DNA from: a virus
Virus record (IMG/VR): IMGVR_UViG_3300007512_000010
Location: 1 to 64,000 of that record
Strand: one strand, 5' to 3'
DNA length: 64,000 nt
Shown here: positions 33,711-44,500 of the stretch, one piece after another
Numbering within the stretch: position 1 is the first letter of the stretch
How the letters are laid out: every line of letters begins with the position of its first letter
Notes under the pieces: generated by a model
Told to the model about the DNA's origin: nothing
Databases searched by the model: none
The model's input: only the letters and a program-made list of their open reading frames with translations
Program-made: the position numbers and the translations under genes

Positions 33711-36700
33711 ATGGCTATTAAAGATCTAAAAAGATTTATGACCGAGCGGTTGCTCGATTTGGACCCAAACCTGAGTGAGTCCGAGGGCTCGCTTATGTTC
33801 CAGAAGGTCATTAATCCTTTAATGCGGCGTCTAGCTACAGACCCCACTACCGTAAATATTGAGACGTACATCATCTCTAGGTTGGAGGATGAATTTCCTC
33901 ACCTAGACGTAAATTCTCCTGGGTCTGTTCTTAGGGACGTTTTGGTGTCTCCTTTGATCATGCTTATGGAGCCGTTGCGTAGGGAGATTTACTTTCTTAA
34001 GCAGCAGCAATCCTTAGCAAACGCGCCGAGTCTCAACGAGTTTGAGATGGACGCAATACTCTCCAATGTTCTCACAATTCGAAATTACGGAGCAGAGGCC
34101 AGGGGCACAGTAAGGCTTTTCTTCAATACTCCGAGAACCGTGGCTTTAGACTCGTCCACAGTATTTTCCACAGCATCAGGCATCAACTTCCAACCGGATA
34201 TCCCTAAAACGTACTTTAAGGAGACGTTTATTCGCTCTGGGAAGCATTGGTATATCGACGTAGCGGTTTCATCCTCTGCGCCGGATGTTCTTGCCAATGT
34301 GGACAAGAATAAGATTAAGTTCGCAAACGGTATTGATGGGGTAGTTCGGGTAACAAACCTAGCTGCTATGAGCGGCGGGGTAACTAAAGAGACCAACGAA
34401 GACTTTTTAGTCAGAGCCGAGCGCTCGCTGTCGGAACGTTCCCTGAATACCGAAAGGGGTATCGAGACAGAACTGTACAACCAGTACGCAGATTTAGTTT
34501 CTCTTAAAGTTATCGGTTACGGACAACCAGAAATGATGCGGGACATCCTTACGGGTGAACCCATGCTGGATCTTAGTGAGGCTGTCGGTGACTTGATCTA
34601 TATGACTATGGATTGGGCAACCGTGCCTTTGGTGGCCGAGGGGCATGGTTCTACGAGTGAGAGTCTGACCTTCCCCTTCACAAACACCTTTCTCATGAAG
34701 GCCCCTGCTTCCGGGTGGGATGGTGACCTCAAGAACGCGATTAAATCTGCGCGATATGTACGGCTCGCGGATGGGAATCAGTACTTCACGAACAAGCTTC
34801 TTGGCCGAGTCCGTGTGGTTGACGCTGTCGAGGAGCACACGAATGGGGACCTGTATGTTCGTGTAAAAGACTTTGAGATGTACCCCAGGCCCGACTCAAT
34901 ATTTACGTTTAATAGTGTGAACCCGATGCCGGTTTACACCAGTTCCGCTAAGCACGGACTGAACATGCACTCTAAGCAGGGGTCTGATTTCAAGCTAGTC
35001 GGTTCCAACGAGGACGTAGACTATGTTGTTGGCGCACACCTACCCTTTACGGATCACGTTACGACCGACTTCAATGTTTTAGATGTCCCCGCCTCTGTGA
35101 TCCCAGGAAGGGACTTTTTGGTTCTTAGTAGGGAAGACGGACCAGAAACCTCTGAACATCTCCATCCTTACAAGCTGGTCGTTTACCCACTTCTTGACCA
35201 TTACGGGGCAGAAGATTTAGGTATCGCTCGGCAGGACTCGTTCCTCACCAGCAAAGAGAGAATTCTGTACAAGGGTGAAGAGGCCTTTGCTTTCGATCCT
35301 GACCTTGAGTACTCCGCAATGCGGGAGTACACGCACATCTATGAGTTTGGTGGACCGAAGCTCTCCGTTCTTACAGACGAGGGCGAGGAGGTAGCGTACA
35401 GCGGGGTAGATTTCGAAACGTACGGAAGACGCCCAGGGGTTTCCTTAGAGGGTAAGCTGGTCAACGAGACTGGTGCTGGGTCAGCCCCTGACCCTGATGA
35501 CGTGGTTGACGTAAACGCGGACGCATACGAATGCGATCTCATTTTGCACTACAACCAACCAACGTGGGTCAATATGAACATTGACGTTGGCCACTACGTT
35601 GCGTGCACCGCGTACCCCTCCAGATACGCGTTAGCTGGTGACCCAAACAGCTTTTTTGACTACTTAGGCGAACTAGAAGACGCGGGAGACTTGCTCCAGT
35701 GGCAGGCGTGGGGTCGAGTAAAGGCTGTTGGTTACGGTGACCCTTGGAGACTCCGTGTCGAGGGGATGGATTGGTCCAACCTTCAGGAATACCATATCAA
35801 TAGCTTCTCTCCTCAGGCTGAGGCCGAAGTTACTATTGAGCAGCCCTTTTCTCACTGGGGCTATGATGCCAGCCCCTGGGACGTTGGGGCGAAGGTTTCA
35901 TTGCGGTCTGTTCTCAATGGTGTGCATGACGCTGCTGAAGCGGACATCGCGCTGGATCTTACAAGCCAAATTTCTTCTGAGGGGGCTCAAGGCAAAACCT
36001 TCGGAATCACCCTAGACGCGGACCACATCGCGGCACAGCTTGAAGTCCAACTTCCTTTTGGCGCTATTCCCGGTGCTGGGGAGGATATTGGTATTGCCAT
36101 CATTGTTGAGGATCATCGGGAACGTAAGTATGGCTACGTAAACCAAGACGACACTGATGAGTTTATAGTCTTAGGCACGCGAGCAGGTGACGGGGTTACC
36201 GCGATTACGGTAGACGACGTAGTGTCCCTTTTGGACCAAGCACGTGTTCAATTATCGGGTCATCTGGCTGGTGCTGACGGGCAGCACATCGTCACTTTAG
36301 AGTTCAACGAGGACGACACCAACGTATTGGCCGACTTGATCTCCACCGCCACCGTCGCCAGCGATGCAGTACCAATGGACCTTAGGTCTATCTTTTACGC
36401 AGCCTTCGCTGACTCCACCGGTGCTATGAAGGATCATGCCTTTGTAGATATCATCTTTTTTAGTACATCTGATCATAATGACCAGTATTCTTGCGTAGAC
36501 GACAGCAGCGATTCCAAGGTGGCGGCACAAGATTTAATTGATGCTGGTTCCCCCTCGCCTACGGCTATGTGTGAGCATATTATCGCGCAAATAAACGTTG
36601 CACCTCATGATACGTACTTTGAAGCAGAACTAAATAGACCAGTCCCTCTCACTTCGGACTCTTCCTATCTGACAGACCCGTGTGGCTTCATTGTTAAGTC

Positions 36701-39700
36701 CGCGCATCTTGGTGGTAAGGGGAATGGTGGGCACGTTTGGGTATCCCAAACAATGGGATCCACCGGGCCTTCGGATGAAGAAGAAGGTTTCGTCTCGCTG
36801 TCCCTCTGGAACGGGAGTTACACCTCTTACACCGATACCGCCGACTACGGGAACATCAATGGTGGGTTCTCCGGTGGTTTTGGGCCACGTAAACAGGTTG
36901 TTGGTAAGGAGGAATTAGACATAAACGACGCAGACGCAACCTTTGATAATGATGGAGTCGATCAGGTTGACCCCGACCCCGACAACGTCGACAACGTTTC
37001 TGTCCCCGCTCCGTACCTCCCTTTCTTAGATGATGAGGACGTATATGGAGAGGAGTCTCCTTATGAGTTAGCGGTGACAATGGTCGCCTCGGACGCAACA
37101 GCGCTAGACGGACAGATTGACGCGGAAACAAGCGTAATCACTTTCAGTCTTGCAAATACCCCTGTTGCATATCCACTCCTTGTGGGGGAGTCGCCAACTG
37201 TTCGAATCCTTGTTGAGATGATCCTTCCCAACAGAGACTCTGACTACGTTGACCCGACCAGCGCCGCGACTGTTCCACATAGGGTTCGATTGGTTATCGA
37301 GGACGACGGTTCCGGTAATTTGGTTGAGTCCTCTTATTGGACGAATGCTGGTGCTCTTGCAGGTGTCTACGACCTTACCGGTAAGTTCCTAGACACGACC
37401 GGGACAAACGAGATCAACTACGCCACAGGCCAATGCCGCCTGACGTTCCTCTCTACAGGGGACGATGGTTCCGACCCAGGCATCGTGCTTGATGGTTGGG
37501 ACATTACTGGCGGAGGGTCCGAAGACCTTGAAATTGGTGACCTAAAGCCCCTTTACAGCGGTGAGCATGCGGGGAGTACCATCAAGTTCTATGCCGCGTA
37601 CACCTATGTATTTAGTCCCTATAGGCTCTTCTGGACAGTCTATCGAGGCATGACAGAGATGCTGTCCCCTGACGGGGTTGTTCTGCCCTCGTGGGACGAG
37701 TTTCAGTTCCTACCAGCGGCTAAGAACCCCTCTGTAGACCTGGGGACCACTTATGCCCCAATCCACGCTCCCGTAAATGCCCAGTACTTTGGTGATATGA
37801 GCGAGCTAAGTTTAGGAGGCAGTCCTTCCAGCGGGGTTTGGGAAGGAGAGATAAGCGATTTTAGCGGCGGTGCAAACGTATACGCATATGCGAACAGGCC
37901 GATTGGGACACTTACCCCGTTCTCAGGCAACGATTTTAAGGCAGTATGGATTCGTCTGAACAAGCCGTTCAACCTAGACCACGCCAGCATCGGGGGAACA
38001 CCCGCAGAGGCGTGCCTTAGTGCATCGGTTGCTAATTTGGTGGGTACGGTTGGTGACGGTGATGAAGAGTTACGGAGGACTAATTATACGGCCAAGCGGT
38101 ATCTGTATGAGAAGACCGTAGATATCACGCCGTCTGACTCGGACGAAACGTCACTTGTCCAGCCGCTAAGTTTACCGCTAGTTGGTGGGTCAACACGGTT
38201 GTCCGATGTCGATGAGGACACACCAGACGTCGACTTGGCTACGAATTCTTTAGCAAACCTACAGGGCCACGGGGGGTTCCTCATTCCCCATCCTATGGGT
38301 AAGGACTACGACACCCACTTCTCTTCCCCTGCTGCTGCACCAGATTGGTGTGATGACGCAAATGATTTGCTAGAGAACCAAGTGGTCCAGCTATACAACG
38401 CGCACCCAACAACTGGAGATGATGCGCTTATCAATGTGTCTGGTATTCCTGGATCTACTCCGTTTCCGGGGTTCTTTGGTGGCGGTCTATTAGTAGCTAA
38501 TAATGAAGTCCATATCGGCGGAATGACCGATGTATACCTGAAGCCAAGCACATCGACAGATACCACTACGGCCCCTGTGTTCATGCAGCCCGAGGACCCG
38601 TCAACTCTCTTTGAAGAGGGGGGACAGATTTTGGTCGCTGCTAGCGACGGTGTTGTAAACCCGTCTGTACAGCTATCGCATTTCTATAGCGCAGAGCTAG
38701 AAGCCGCATTGGCGAACCAATTTGGGTCATCTCCAAGGCCATTGGACAACCTAGTTCTTGAACTCCTTGATCCACCTTCGGCAGAACTACAGCCTACACA
38801 CTTCAGAATTGTTCACTCTGTCGCTGGTGGGGTTAAGATCGATGGTGCGTTCCCCGAAAGCCTCGGTCTTGGCTTTGAACACCTACGCTTTCGCGTTGTC
38901 GCTGAGTGTTCTACGAACCTTGCAACACCACTGATCGTACTGAAAAAGGGTACGGATCTCATCGTTACTGAGAACTCTCAGTCGGCGTATAGCCCATCTG
39001 GGTACGATTTTGCTGCGGTTCCTGGCTCGGTAGAGATGTTTTTGTACATCGACTCCGAGAAGAATAGGGGTGAGTACAAGATTACGGCGATTAACCTGAA
39101 CACCTTGATTCTTGAGAAGGCAATCCAAGAGTCAGATACAGGAGCGTCTTACCGGATTTACACAAAGCAAGCGACCGCAGTGCAGTACCCGCTTGTTCGA
39201 GTTAAGTCCGTGTCGCTCTCCGACTCAGATAACTCCGGTGTATCCGTGCCGTATCGGCACCCGGTTGATGTTGTTTCCAGTGATTTCACTGGGCTCAATG
39301 ACGACCCGATGACCCAAGCTACCTTTGGTGTAGACGGTGGGCAGCTATCTCTAGAGGCTGTTGATCTTAATCTGGATGGGGAACTTGATACCGACCCAGA
39401 AACTGAAACAGAGTTGGTTAAGCGGGCGTGCTTTACCCTTGAGAACACCATTAACTTAGCCGAGTACGGCGTATCTCTTTATGATGTTCTTCGTCTCGAC
39501 AGCATGGATGAAGAGGACAGGTATTGGTATGTAGAGGGCGTTATCGACGGCCATTGGCCTGTAGATGATTACTTGGATGCGAGCACTACCCTAGCGGACG
39601 CAACCTCGACAGACGCAGGTGAGGTTTATGTATCTGGTGCTTTGACGGTTAGGTCAGTAGACGCGGCTGATTGGAGTGGGACAATTGGCGCAGGGGATTT

Positions 39701-41552
39701 ATTTGTTCTTGATGATTACGCCGAAAACGGGACCTTCTTAATTGAGAGCGTTGACGTGTCTGGTGGGTTCACCTTAATAACCATCGATATCACGAGCAAT
39801 CCAGAGTACTCCGATGATTTGAATGGTTGGGGTGTGGATGCGACCCACCGTGTTCTCCACTATCGCGCCCTTGGTAAGAACAATAAGCTGGTTCTAGACC
39901 GGTACAAAGAGCTTCCAAGGGCGACAGACGCGCTTGAGTTTACGTTAGGCCACCCCTCTATCGGCACAGGGAAAGTCTACTTCAGGGACAAGACGTACTT
40001 TTTGGCGGGACCAGACACTGTATTCACGTACACAAACCCGGCTACCCAGAAAAAGTCGTATTTGCGGCCCTCCCCTGCGGAAAGCGCTGGGGTGTTTAAG
40101 TCGTTGTACAACACCACAGACCTAACGATCAGCAACAGTTTGTTGGCCGACCCAGATGATACGACACGGGTAATCCAATCCGAGCTTGTGGACTTCTTTA
40201 AACACGGAATTCAGCCCGGAGATAAGATCCAGATTTCCTCTAAGGTGATCTGGTCTGACGTATTTCGTGGTGATACGGACCTAACGGGCGTTGAATACGA
40301 GGAAGACGAGAGCCTCATGGTCGGTGGAAAGACCATGGCCGTAGACGTCAACGGGTCAATGCGTACTTGTACGTTTAGTGGACCAAACCCAATGACGTTG
40401 GATGACGTTGTTGCGGATATGAACCGACAACTAGGTGATGTGCTGAGGGCGGATGTGTACGAGTTCGACCCAGAGGGGACGCCCGAGCAATACGTAATCC
40501 GCCTATCTTCCGCTAACGACCTAAAACTTCTTACGCAGGGAACGATTGGGATTCTAGAACAGGACGGTATCCGGTTCGTCACCCAGCGGGACAATACTCC
40601 GGACCCAAGACTCATTCGGGAGTTCACCGTTTCTAAGCTTGAGTACGAAGAGCCCTATACAGACTTTGTCACGGGCGATCTTGTTCCAGCCAAGTACCAA
40701 CTCTGGATGACGAAGGAGTCTGCGTACGGTGATGCCGGGGACGGTAAAATCAAAGAATACATGCAGAACGAGGTTACTGGTGGAGCCTGGGGAAGCTCAG
40801 GTGGTGGCCCAGGAGTCAAGGACTTTGAAGAGGTGTTTATCGAGGTTTATCGAGAGAAGTACCAGGGTGTGTTCCCATCCGAATTAGAATCAGACGATTC
40901 TGGTTTGTTTTCGGCTGTTTTTAGGCTCACTTCTTACGACCCGAACATCACTGGCGGTATCGTTCCAGACGATACGCAGTTAACAGTGGATGGGTACACT
41001 TCTCTTGGGTATGACATCGTAGTCAGCAACGATAACTACTCGTATTCGATGGGCGAGGACTCCAGTCTACGCGTGACGTCGGTCGTGCTTGATGTATCCG
41101 ATGACTCTTTTGAGTTTGTATACGAAGTGGCTGGGTCGTCTGTAGTCATCAATTACGACCGAGCACAGGTCGTACATGATGTACAAAACTACCTTCTCAA
41201 CAAAACGATGAGGGTCGTTTGTAACAACCCACTCGCTCGTCACTTTTTTCCGGCGTATCCGATGATGTCCATCGTCTGTTCTGGTGGGAAGTTAACAAAC
41301 ACCGAGCTAAAGGATTACATCTCTGAGTTTTTGTCATCTTTGTATCCGAACAAGCCTTTAGAGCTATTTGATCTATCGTCGGTTTTGACAAGGCGTGGTG
41401 TGACTTACACGAGGTTTCCGCAGGAGGCGTCTTTCTTGACGTACGGGGCGGATAGGAAGATTAGGGTTGCTCGTAGTAAGGACATCGTCTTTCTGGGAAA
41501 CCAGTACCACATAATGGAAGACCTCACGCTGGTTAAGGTTAACGGAGTTTAG
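33711..41552 (+). CDS. Giant baseplate J-like/gp6-like wedge protein (2613 aa)
   Basis: Residues 1-110 are helical (ESEGSLMFQKVINPLMRRL; LRDVLVSPLIMLMEPLRRE). Residues 125-270 carry the baseplate-J signature: ARGTVRLFFNTPRTVALDS, FATAS-like strand, ANVDKNKIKFANGIDGVVRV, then AAMSGGVTKETNEDFLVRAE (224-243), the usual GG-x-x-x-E-T-x-E-x-F-x-x-R. The next 2300 residues are acidic beta-rich modules of unknown type, far beyond the 300-700 residues of J/gp6. The last 120 residues return to a compact alpha/beta domain (LLNKTMRVVCNNPLARHFFP; ELKDYISEFLSSLYPNKP) also typical of the end of J-like proteins. So the extra mass appears inserted within the wedge core. The contractile-tail call for the phage rests mostly on this gene and its neighbour. 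Confidence 0.78.
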   Translation: MAIKDLKRFMTERLLDLDPNLSESEGSLMFQKVINPLMRRLATDPTTVNIETYIISRLEDEFPHLDVNSPGSVLRDVLVSPLIMLMEPLRREIYFLKQQQSLANAPSLNEFEMDAILSNVLTIRNYGAEARGTVRLFFNTPRTVALDSSTVFSTASGINFQPDIPKTYFKETFIRSGKHWYIDVAVSSSAPDVLANVDKNKIKFANGIDGVVRVTNLAAMSGGVTKETNEDFLVRAERSLSERSLNTERGIETELYNQYADLVSLKVIGYGQPEMMRDILTGEPMLDLSEAVGDLIYMTMDWATVPLVAEGHGSTSESLTFPFTNTFLMKAPASGWDGDLKNAIKSARYVRLADGNQYFTNKLLGRVRVVDAVEEHTNGDLYVRVKDFEMYPRPDSIFTFNSVNPMPVYTSSAKHGLNMHSKQGSDFKLVGSNEDVDYVVGAHLPFTDHVTTDFNVLDVPASVIPGRDFLVLSREDGPETSEHLHPYKLVVYPLLDHYGAEDLGIARQDSFLTSKERILYKGEEAFAFDPDLEYSAMREYTHIYEFGGPKLSVLTDEGEEVAYSGVDFETYGRRPGVSLEGKLVNETGAGSAPDPDDVVDVNADAYECDLILHYNQPTWVNMNIDVGHYVACTAYPSRYALAGDPNSFFDYLGELEDAGDLLQWQAWGRVKAVGYGDPWRLRVEGMDWSNLQEYHINSFSPQAEAEVTIEQPFSHWGYDASPWDVGAKVSLRSVLNGVHDAAEADIALDLTSQISSEGAQGKTFGITLDADHIAAQLEVQLPFGAIPGAGEDIGIAIIVEDHRERKYGYVNQDDTDEFIVLGTRAGDGVTAITVDDVVSLLDQARVQLSGHLAGADGQHIVTLEFNEDDTNVLADLISTATVASDAVPMDLRSIFYAAFADSTGAMKDHAFVDIIFFSTSDHNDQYSCVDDSSDSKVAAQDLIDAGSPSPTAMCEHIIAQINVAPHDTYFEAELNRPVPLTSDSSYLTDPCGFIVKSAHLGGKGNGGHVWVSQTMGSTGPSDEEEGFVSLSLWNGSYTSYTDTADYGNINGGFSGGFGPRKQVVGKEELDINDADATFDNDGVDQVDPDPDNVDNVSVPAPYLPFLDDEDVYGEESPYELAVTMVASDATALDGQIDAETSVITFSLANTPVAYPLLVGESPTVRILVEMILPNRDSDYVDPTSAATVPHRVRLVIEDDGSGNLVESSYWTNAGALAGVYDLTGKFLDTTGTNEINYATGQCRLTFLSTGDDGSDPGIVLDGWDITGGGSEDLEIGDLKPLYSGEHAGSTIKFYAAYTYVFSPYRLFWTVYRGMTEMLSPDGVVLPSWDEFQFLPAAKNPSVDLGTTYAPIHAPVNAQYFGDMSELSLGGSPSSGVWEGEISDFSGGANVYAYANRPIGTLTPFSGNDFKAVWIRLNKPFNLDHASIGGTPAEACLSASVANLVGTVGDGDEELRRTNYTAKRYLYEKTVDITPSDSDETSLVQPLSLPLVGGSTRLSDVDEDTPDVDLATNSLANLQGHGGFLIPHPMGKDYDTHFSSPAAAPDWCDDANDLLENQVVQLYNAHPTTGDDALINVSGIPGSTPFPGFFGGGLLVANNEVHIGGMTDVYLKPSTSTDTTTAPVFMQPEDPSTLFEEGGQILVAASDGVVNPSVQLSHFYSAELEAALANQFGSSPRPLDNLVLELLDPPSAELQPTHFRIVHSVAGGVKIDGAFPESLGLGFEHLRFRVVAECSTNLATPLIVLKKGTDLIVTENSQSAYSPSGYDFAAVPGSVEMFLYIDSEKNRGEYKITAINLNTLILEKAIQESDTGASYRIYTKQATAVQYPLVRVKSVSLSDSDNSGVSVPYRHPVDVVSSDFTGLNDDPMTQATFGVDGGQLSLEAVDLNLDGELDTDPETETELVKRACFTLENTINLAEYGVSLYDVLRLDSMDEEDRYWYVEGVIDGHWPVDDYLDASTTLADATSTDAGEVYVSGALTVRSVDAADWSGTIGAGDLFVLDDYAENGTFLIESVDVSGGFTLITIDITSNPEYSDDLNGWGVDATHRVLHYRALGKNNKLVLDRYKELPRATDALEFTLGHPSIGTGKVYFRDKTYFLAGPDTVFTYTNPATQKKSYLRPSPAESAGVFKSLYNTTDLTISNSLLADPDDTTRVIQSELVDFFKHGIQPGDKIQISSKVIWSDVFRGDTDLTGVEYEEDESLMVGGKTMAVDVNGSMRTCTFSGPNPMTLDDVVADMNRQLGDVLRADVYEFDPEGTPEQYVIRLSSANDLKLLTQGTIGILEQDGIRFVTQRDNTPDPRLIREFTVSKLEYEEPYTDFVTGDLVPAKYQLWMTKESAYGDAGDGKIKEYMQNEVTGGAWGSSGGGPGVKDFEEVFIEVYREKYQGVFPSELESDDSGLFSAVFRLTSYDPNITGGIVPDDTQLTVDGYTSLGYDIVVSNDNYSYSMGEDSSLRVTSVVLDVSDDSFEFVYEVAGSSVVINYDRAQVVHDVQNYLLNKTMRVVCNNPLARHFFPAYPMMSIVCSGGKLTNTELKDYISEFLSSLYPNKPLELFDLSSVLTRRGVTYTRFPQEASFLTYGADRKIRVARSKDIVFLGNQYHIMEDLTLVKVNGV

Positions 41553-41554
41553 TA

Positions 41555-44500
41555 ATGTCGTTACCGGTCTCAACAAAATGGGATAGGATCGATTACTCCT
41601 TCCGAGCCGAAACGGGTGGTGAGGGGTACACCGAAGGCTCCCGCCTGTTCTCAGATGTGGATTATCATCTAGAGGCAGAGTCCTTTATCCAGTACCCCAA
41701 CGTGCTTATCGAAGAGGGTTTTGTTTATCTAAACGCGTTAACCTCGGAGAGGATTAATGCCGTAAAGGAAGTTTCCTCGGTCGTAACTAGCGCGGAAATT
41801 GTTGGCGGAATCCCCGAGAACTTCACTATTGAGTTCGACATCTATCTCACAGATGACGCGCTACCTAAGTCTTTTACCGACACAGAGAACCGCTTATTTG
41901 TGGGGGCGATAAACGTTCAGGGGTCCTCTGCTGGGTTCTTGTTTTCATACGATGGGATTGCGTACGCGACACACCCTACGGACCCAGCACCTTCCATATT
42001 AGCTGGTAGTAAAAACCTACTGTTCAGTGATGACGGTACGGTAAGAGATGGTGTTTTTCTTCGGGCTGTCCTGAATGGTGAAGATGACAGGATGTATGTG
42101 TACACATCGTCCTCGGACTCCGCCTATCTAACGGCTTCCCCAGAGCAGACAGAAGCTTCATTGATGTGGTCTGTGAAGGCCAGGGCTGCGGGGGGCCAAT
42201 ATTCTGATGCGGTAATCTTTCACGCATCGAGTAGGTCGGCAGCACAGCAGTTGTTCGACAAGCCTGATTTGGTGGAAGCAGAGGGCCAAGACGTATCCTT
42301 TGCCTTGGGCTCCTTCCGTATGTCTGGGTCCAAGGTTCTTCCGGTTGACAGGCCAACAGCCGTTGCAACGGGAGATCTACAGGTTGTGGTCGGTTCCGCT
42401 CTACAACTAGACGGGTTGGGAAGTTTTGACTCGGAGGGGCGACAACTTACCTATGATTGGGAGTTTGAGCTAAAACCTACCGGGAGCAAGGCGCGTATGC
42501 AGGGGGCGGCGTACGCCTCTACGGTTTTGTATCGAGTAGAGGAGGATGAAAGCACCACTGATGTGGTAACGCTTACTTTTGATGAGCCTTCGTCAAAGTA
42601 CAATACCTACAAAGCCGTTGTTACAGTTGGGGAGCCCAACAGTCTGCTGACCATGGATTTAGACCATGAAGCGGAGACCCTTTACATAGTTCTTGGGGCC
42701 GACTCTGACGGCGAAGTCAATGTGTCTGGTTCTGATCTCGTTGAGGGGTTCTATAACTCTAAAGCAGCCGGGTTCAACATAACTATCTCTGGGGGAGAGC
42801 TTTCAGAGGTTGATAGGTCTTCTGAAGATGGCGCAAAGATAGTCGTAAGGCAGTACCCAAGAGAGGTTCGGGCATCCTTAACCGCACCAGAGTCGTCTGG
42901 GCTGGAGATGCTTCAAGCCGGGACGTTCTCTTTCTCCGGTGGGGCGGGGTCTCGGTTGTCGACCCCACTGGTTATTCCGGACGTGGTTGGCTCATATATT
43001 GTTAGCCTCACGGTCTATAACAATGTTCGCTACAGCGATAAGACCAAGCTGGCCTTTTCTGTAACGCTCACAGAGCAGCTTTTAGGGCACAGGCCGAATT
43101 CGGAGTACATTTTTAAGTACCTCCCCGACTTCTGGAACATGGTTAAGGATAAACAACATTTAACCGCGCTTTGGTCGTCTATTACGCAGGTTCTTTCATC
43201 AGAGATGATGTCTCTTTGGCAGAATGATTACGCAAAGGCGCTAAAGGACACTGTCAGAAAGTACCAGCGGAGGTGGATACAGCACGAAATTTCTGAGTAC
43301 TGGCCTGCGGATGAGCCAGCCACGCTGAGCGAGTTCGACGAGTCTATTCTACTAGACCTATCGGTCACTGAGCCGATTGAGGGAACCCACAACACCCTAG
43401 CTACAGTTAGTAGCGCAGAGATTTACCAGCCACTTGTTCCCGGCAAGGCGCTCCTGTACAGCGACATCTCTCCACCAGAGGTAATCGATATTACCAGCGT
43501 TACCTACACAGAGGATGATGATTCTACTTGGGAGATTGTCACCTCTCTCGCTAGTTTCCCTGTGTACAAGCTGATTGATGACCGTACCGGAGGGTACTTC
43601 GTTCGAGACCTGGAGGACATAACGCCGACCACGCCCCTTGTAAGCTCAGTACTGTACGACCCCACTTATCCTTTTGTTCAGATCAATAGTGAGGTAGACC
43701 GGGTTCGTTTGTATAAGACGGATGGGTCCGATGTTGTGGTTTCTGTGACCGCGTACGATGTGGGTGGTGTGAAGAACACCATACGGTTGGATTTGGAAGA
43801 AGATGAAGCCGTTGATGGTGTTGCTAGGAGTTGGGAGCACCTGCGCGTCGCCCAATACACAAAGGTCATCCAGAGTTCCTACATCACCCTCCCCGACACC
43901 AGTTCGTTAAAGGAAACTTACGTAGTTGGTGATTACGTGACTCTCCGAGTTGTCGATCCGTATACCAGTGGGGACATCGATGTAACGTTAACGATCCTCG
44001 CGATAGACGGCCAGGACATCTTTGTTGAGTGGTACGATCTTCTTGTGGCGCTTAATGGGGCTGCGTTGCTTAATGGGGATGAGCGTGTATGGGTCCATGC
44101 CGACCTGCCTGAATTGGACTGGGTTTTTCGGAAGGTAACTATGCACAATCGGACGCACGCGTCTGAGGACCTAGTCAATATCCCCTTCCTCGGCACAGAC
44201 ACGGTGAAAAACGCGGGCGTGTATCGAGAGTTTCTGGATTATGACGTCAAAGACACCCGGATCTATTTTGACAATTTGATTGAGGGGACGGCTTCAATCT
44301 CTGATGGGACCAGGGTTAAGTTGGACCCAAACTTCCTTCAACATGCGCTTATTTCCCCGTACTGCGACACCAAGAAGGTGCTCGATTTTGAAGAAGCAGC
44401 GGGGCTGGGGTTATCCTGTCTAGTTATAGAGAACGGTCCTGCCGGGGTTTACCAAATTCTTGGGTATGACGAGGATACCGGTGAGTTTATTATTAATTCG

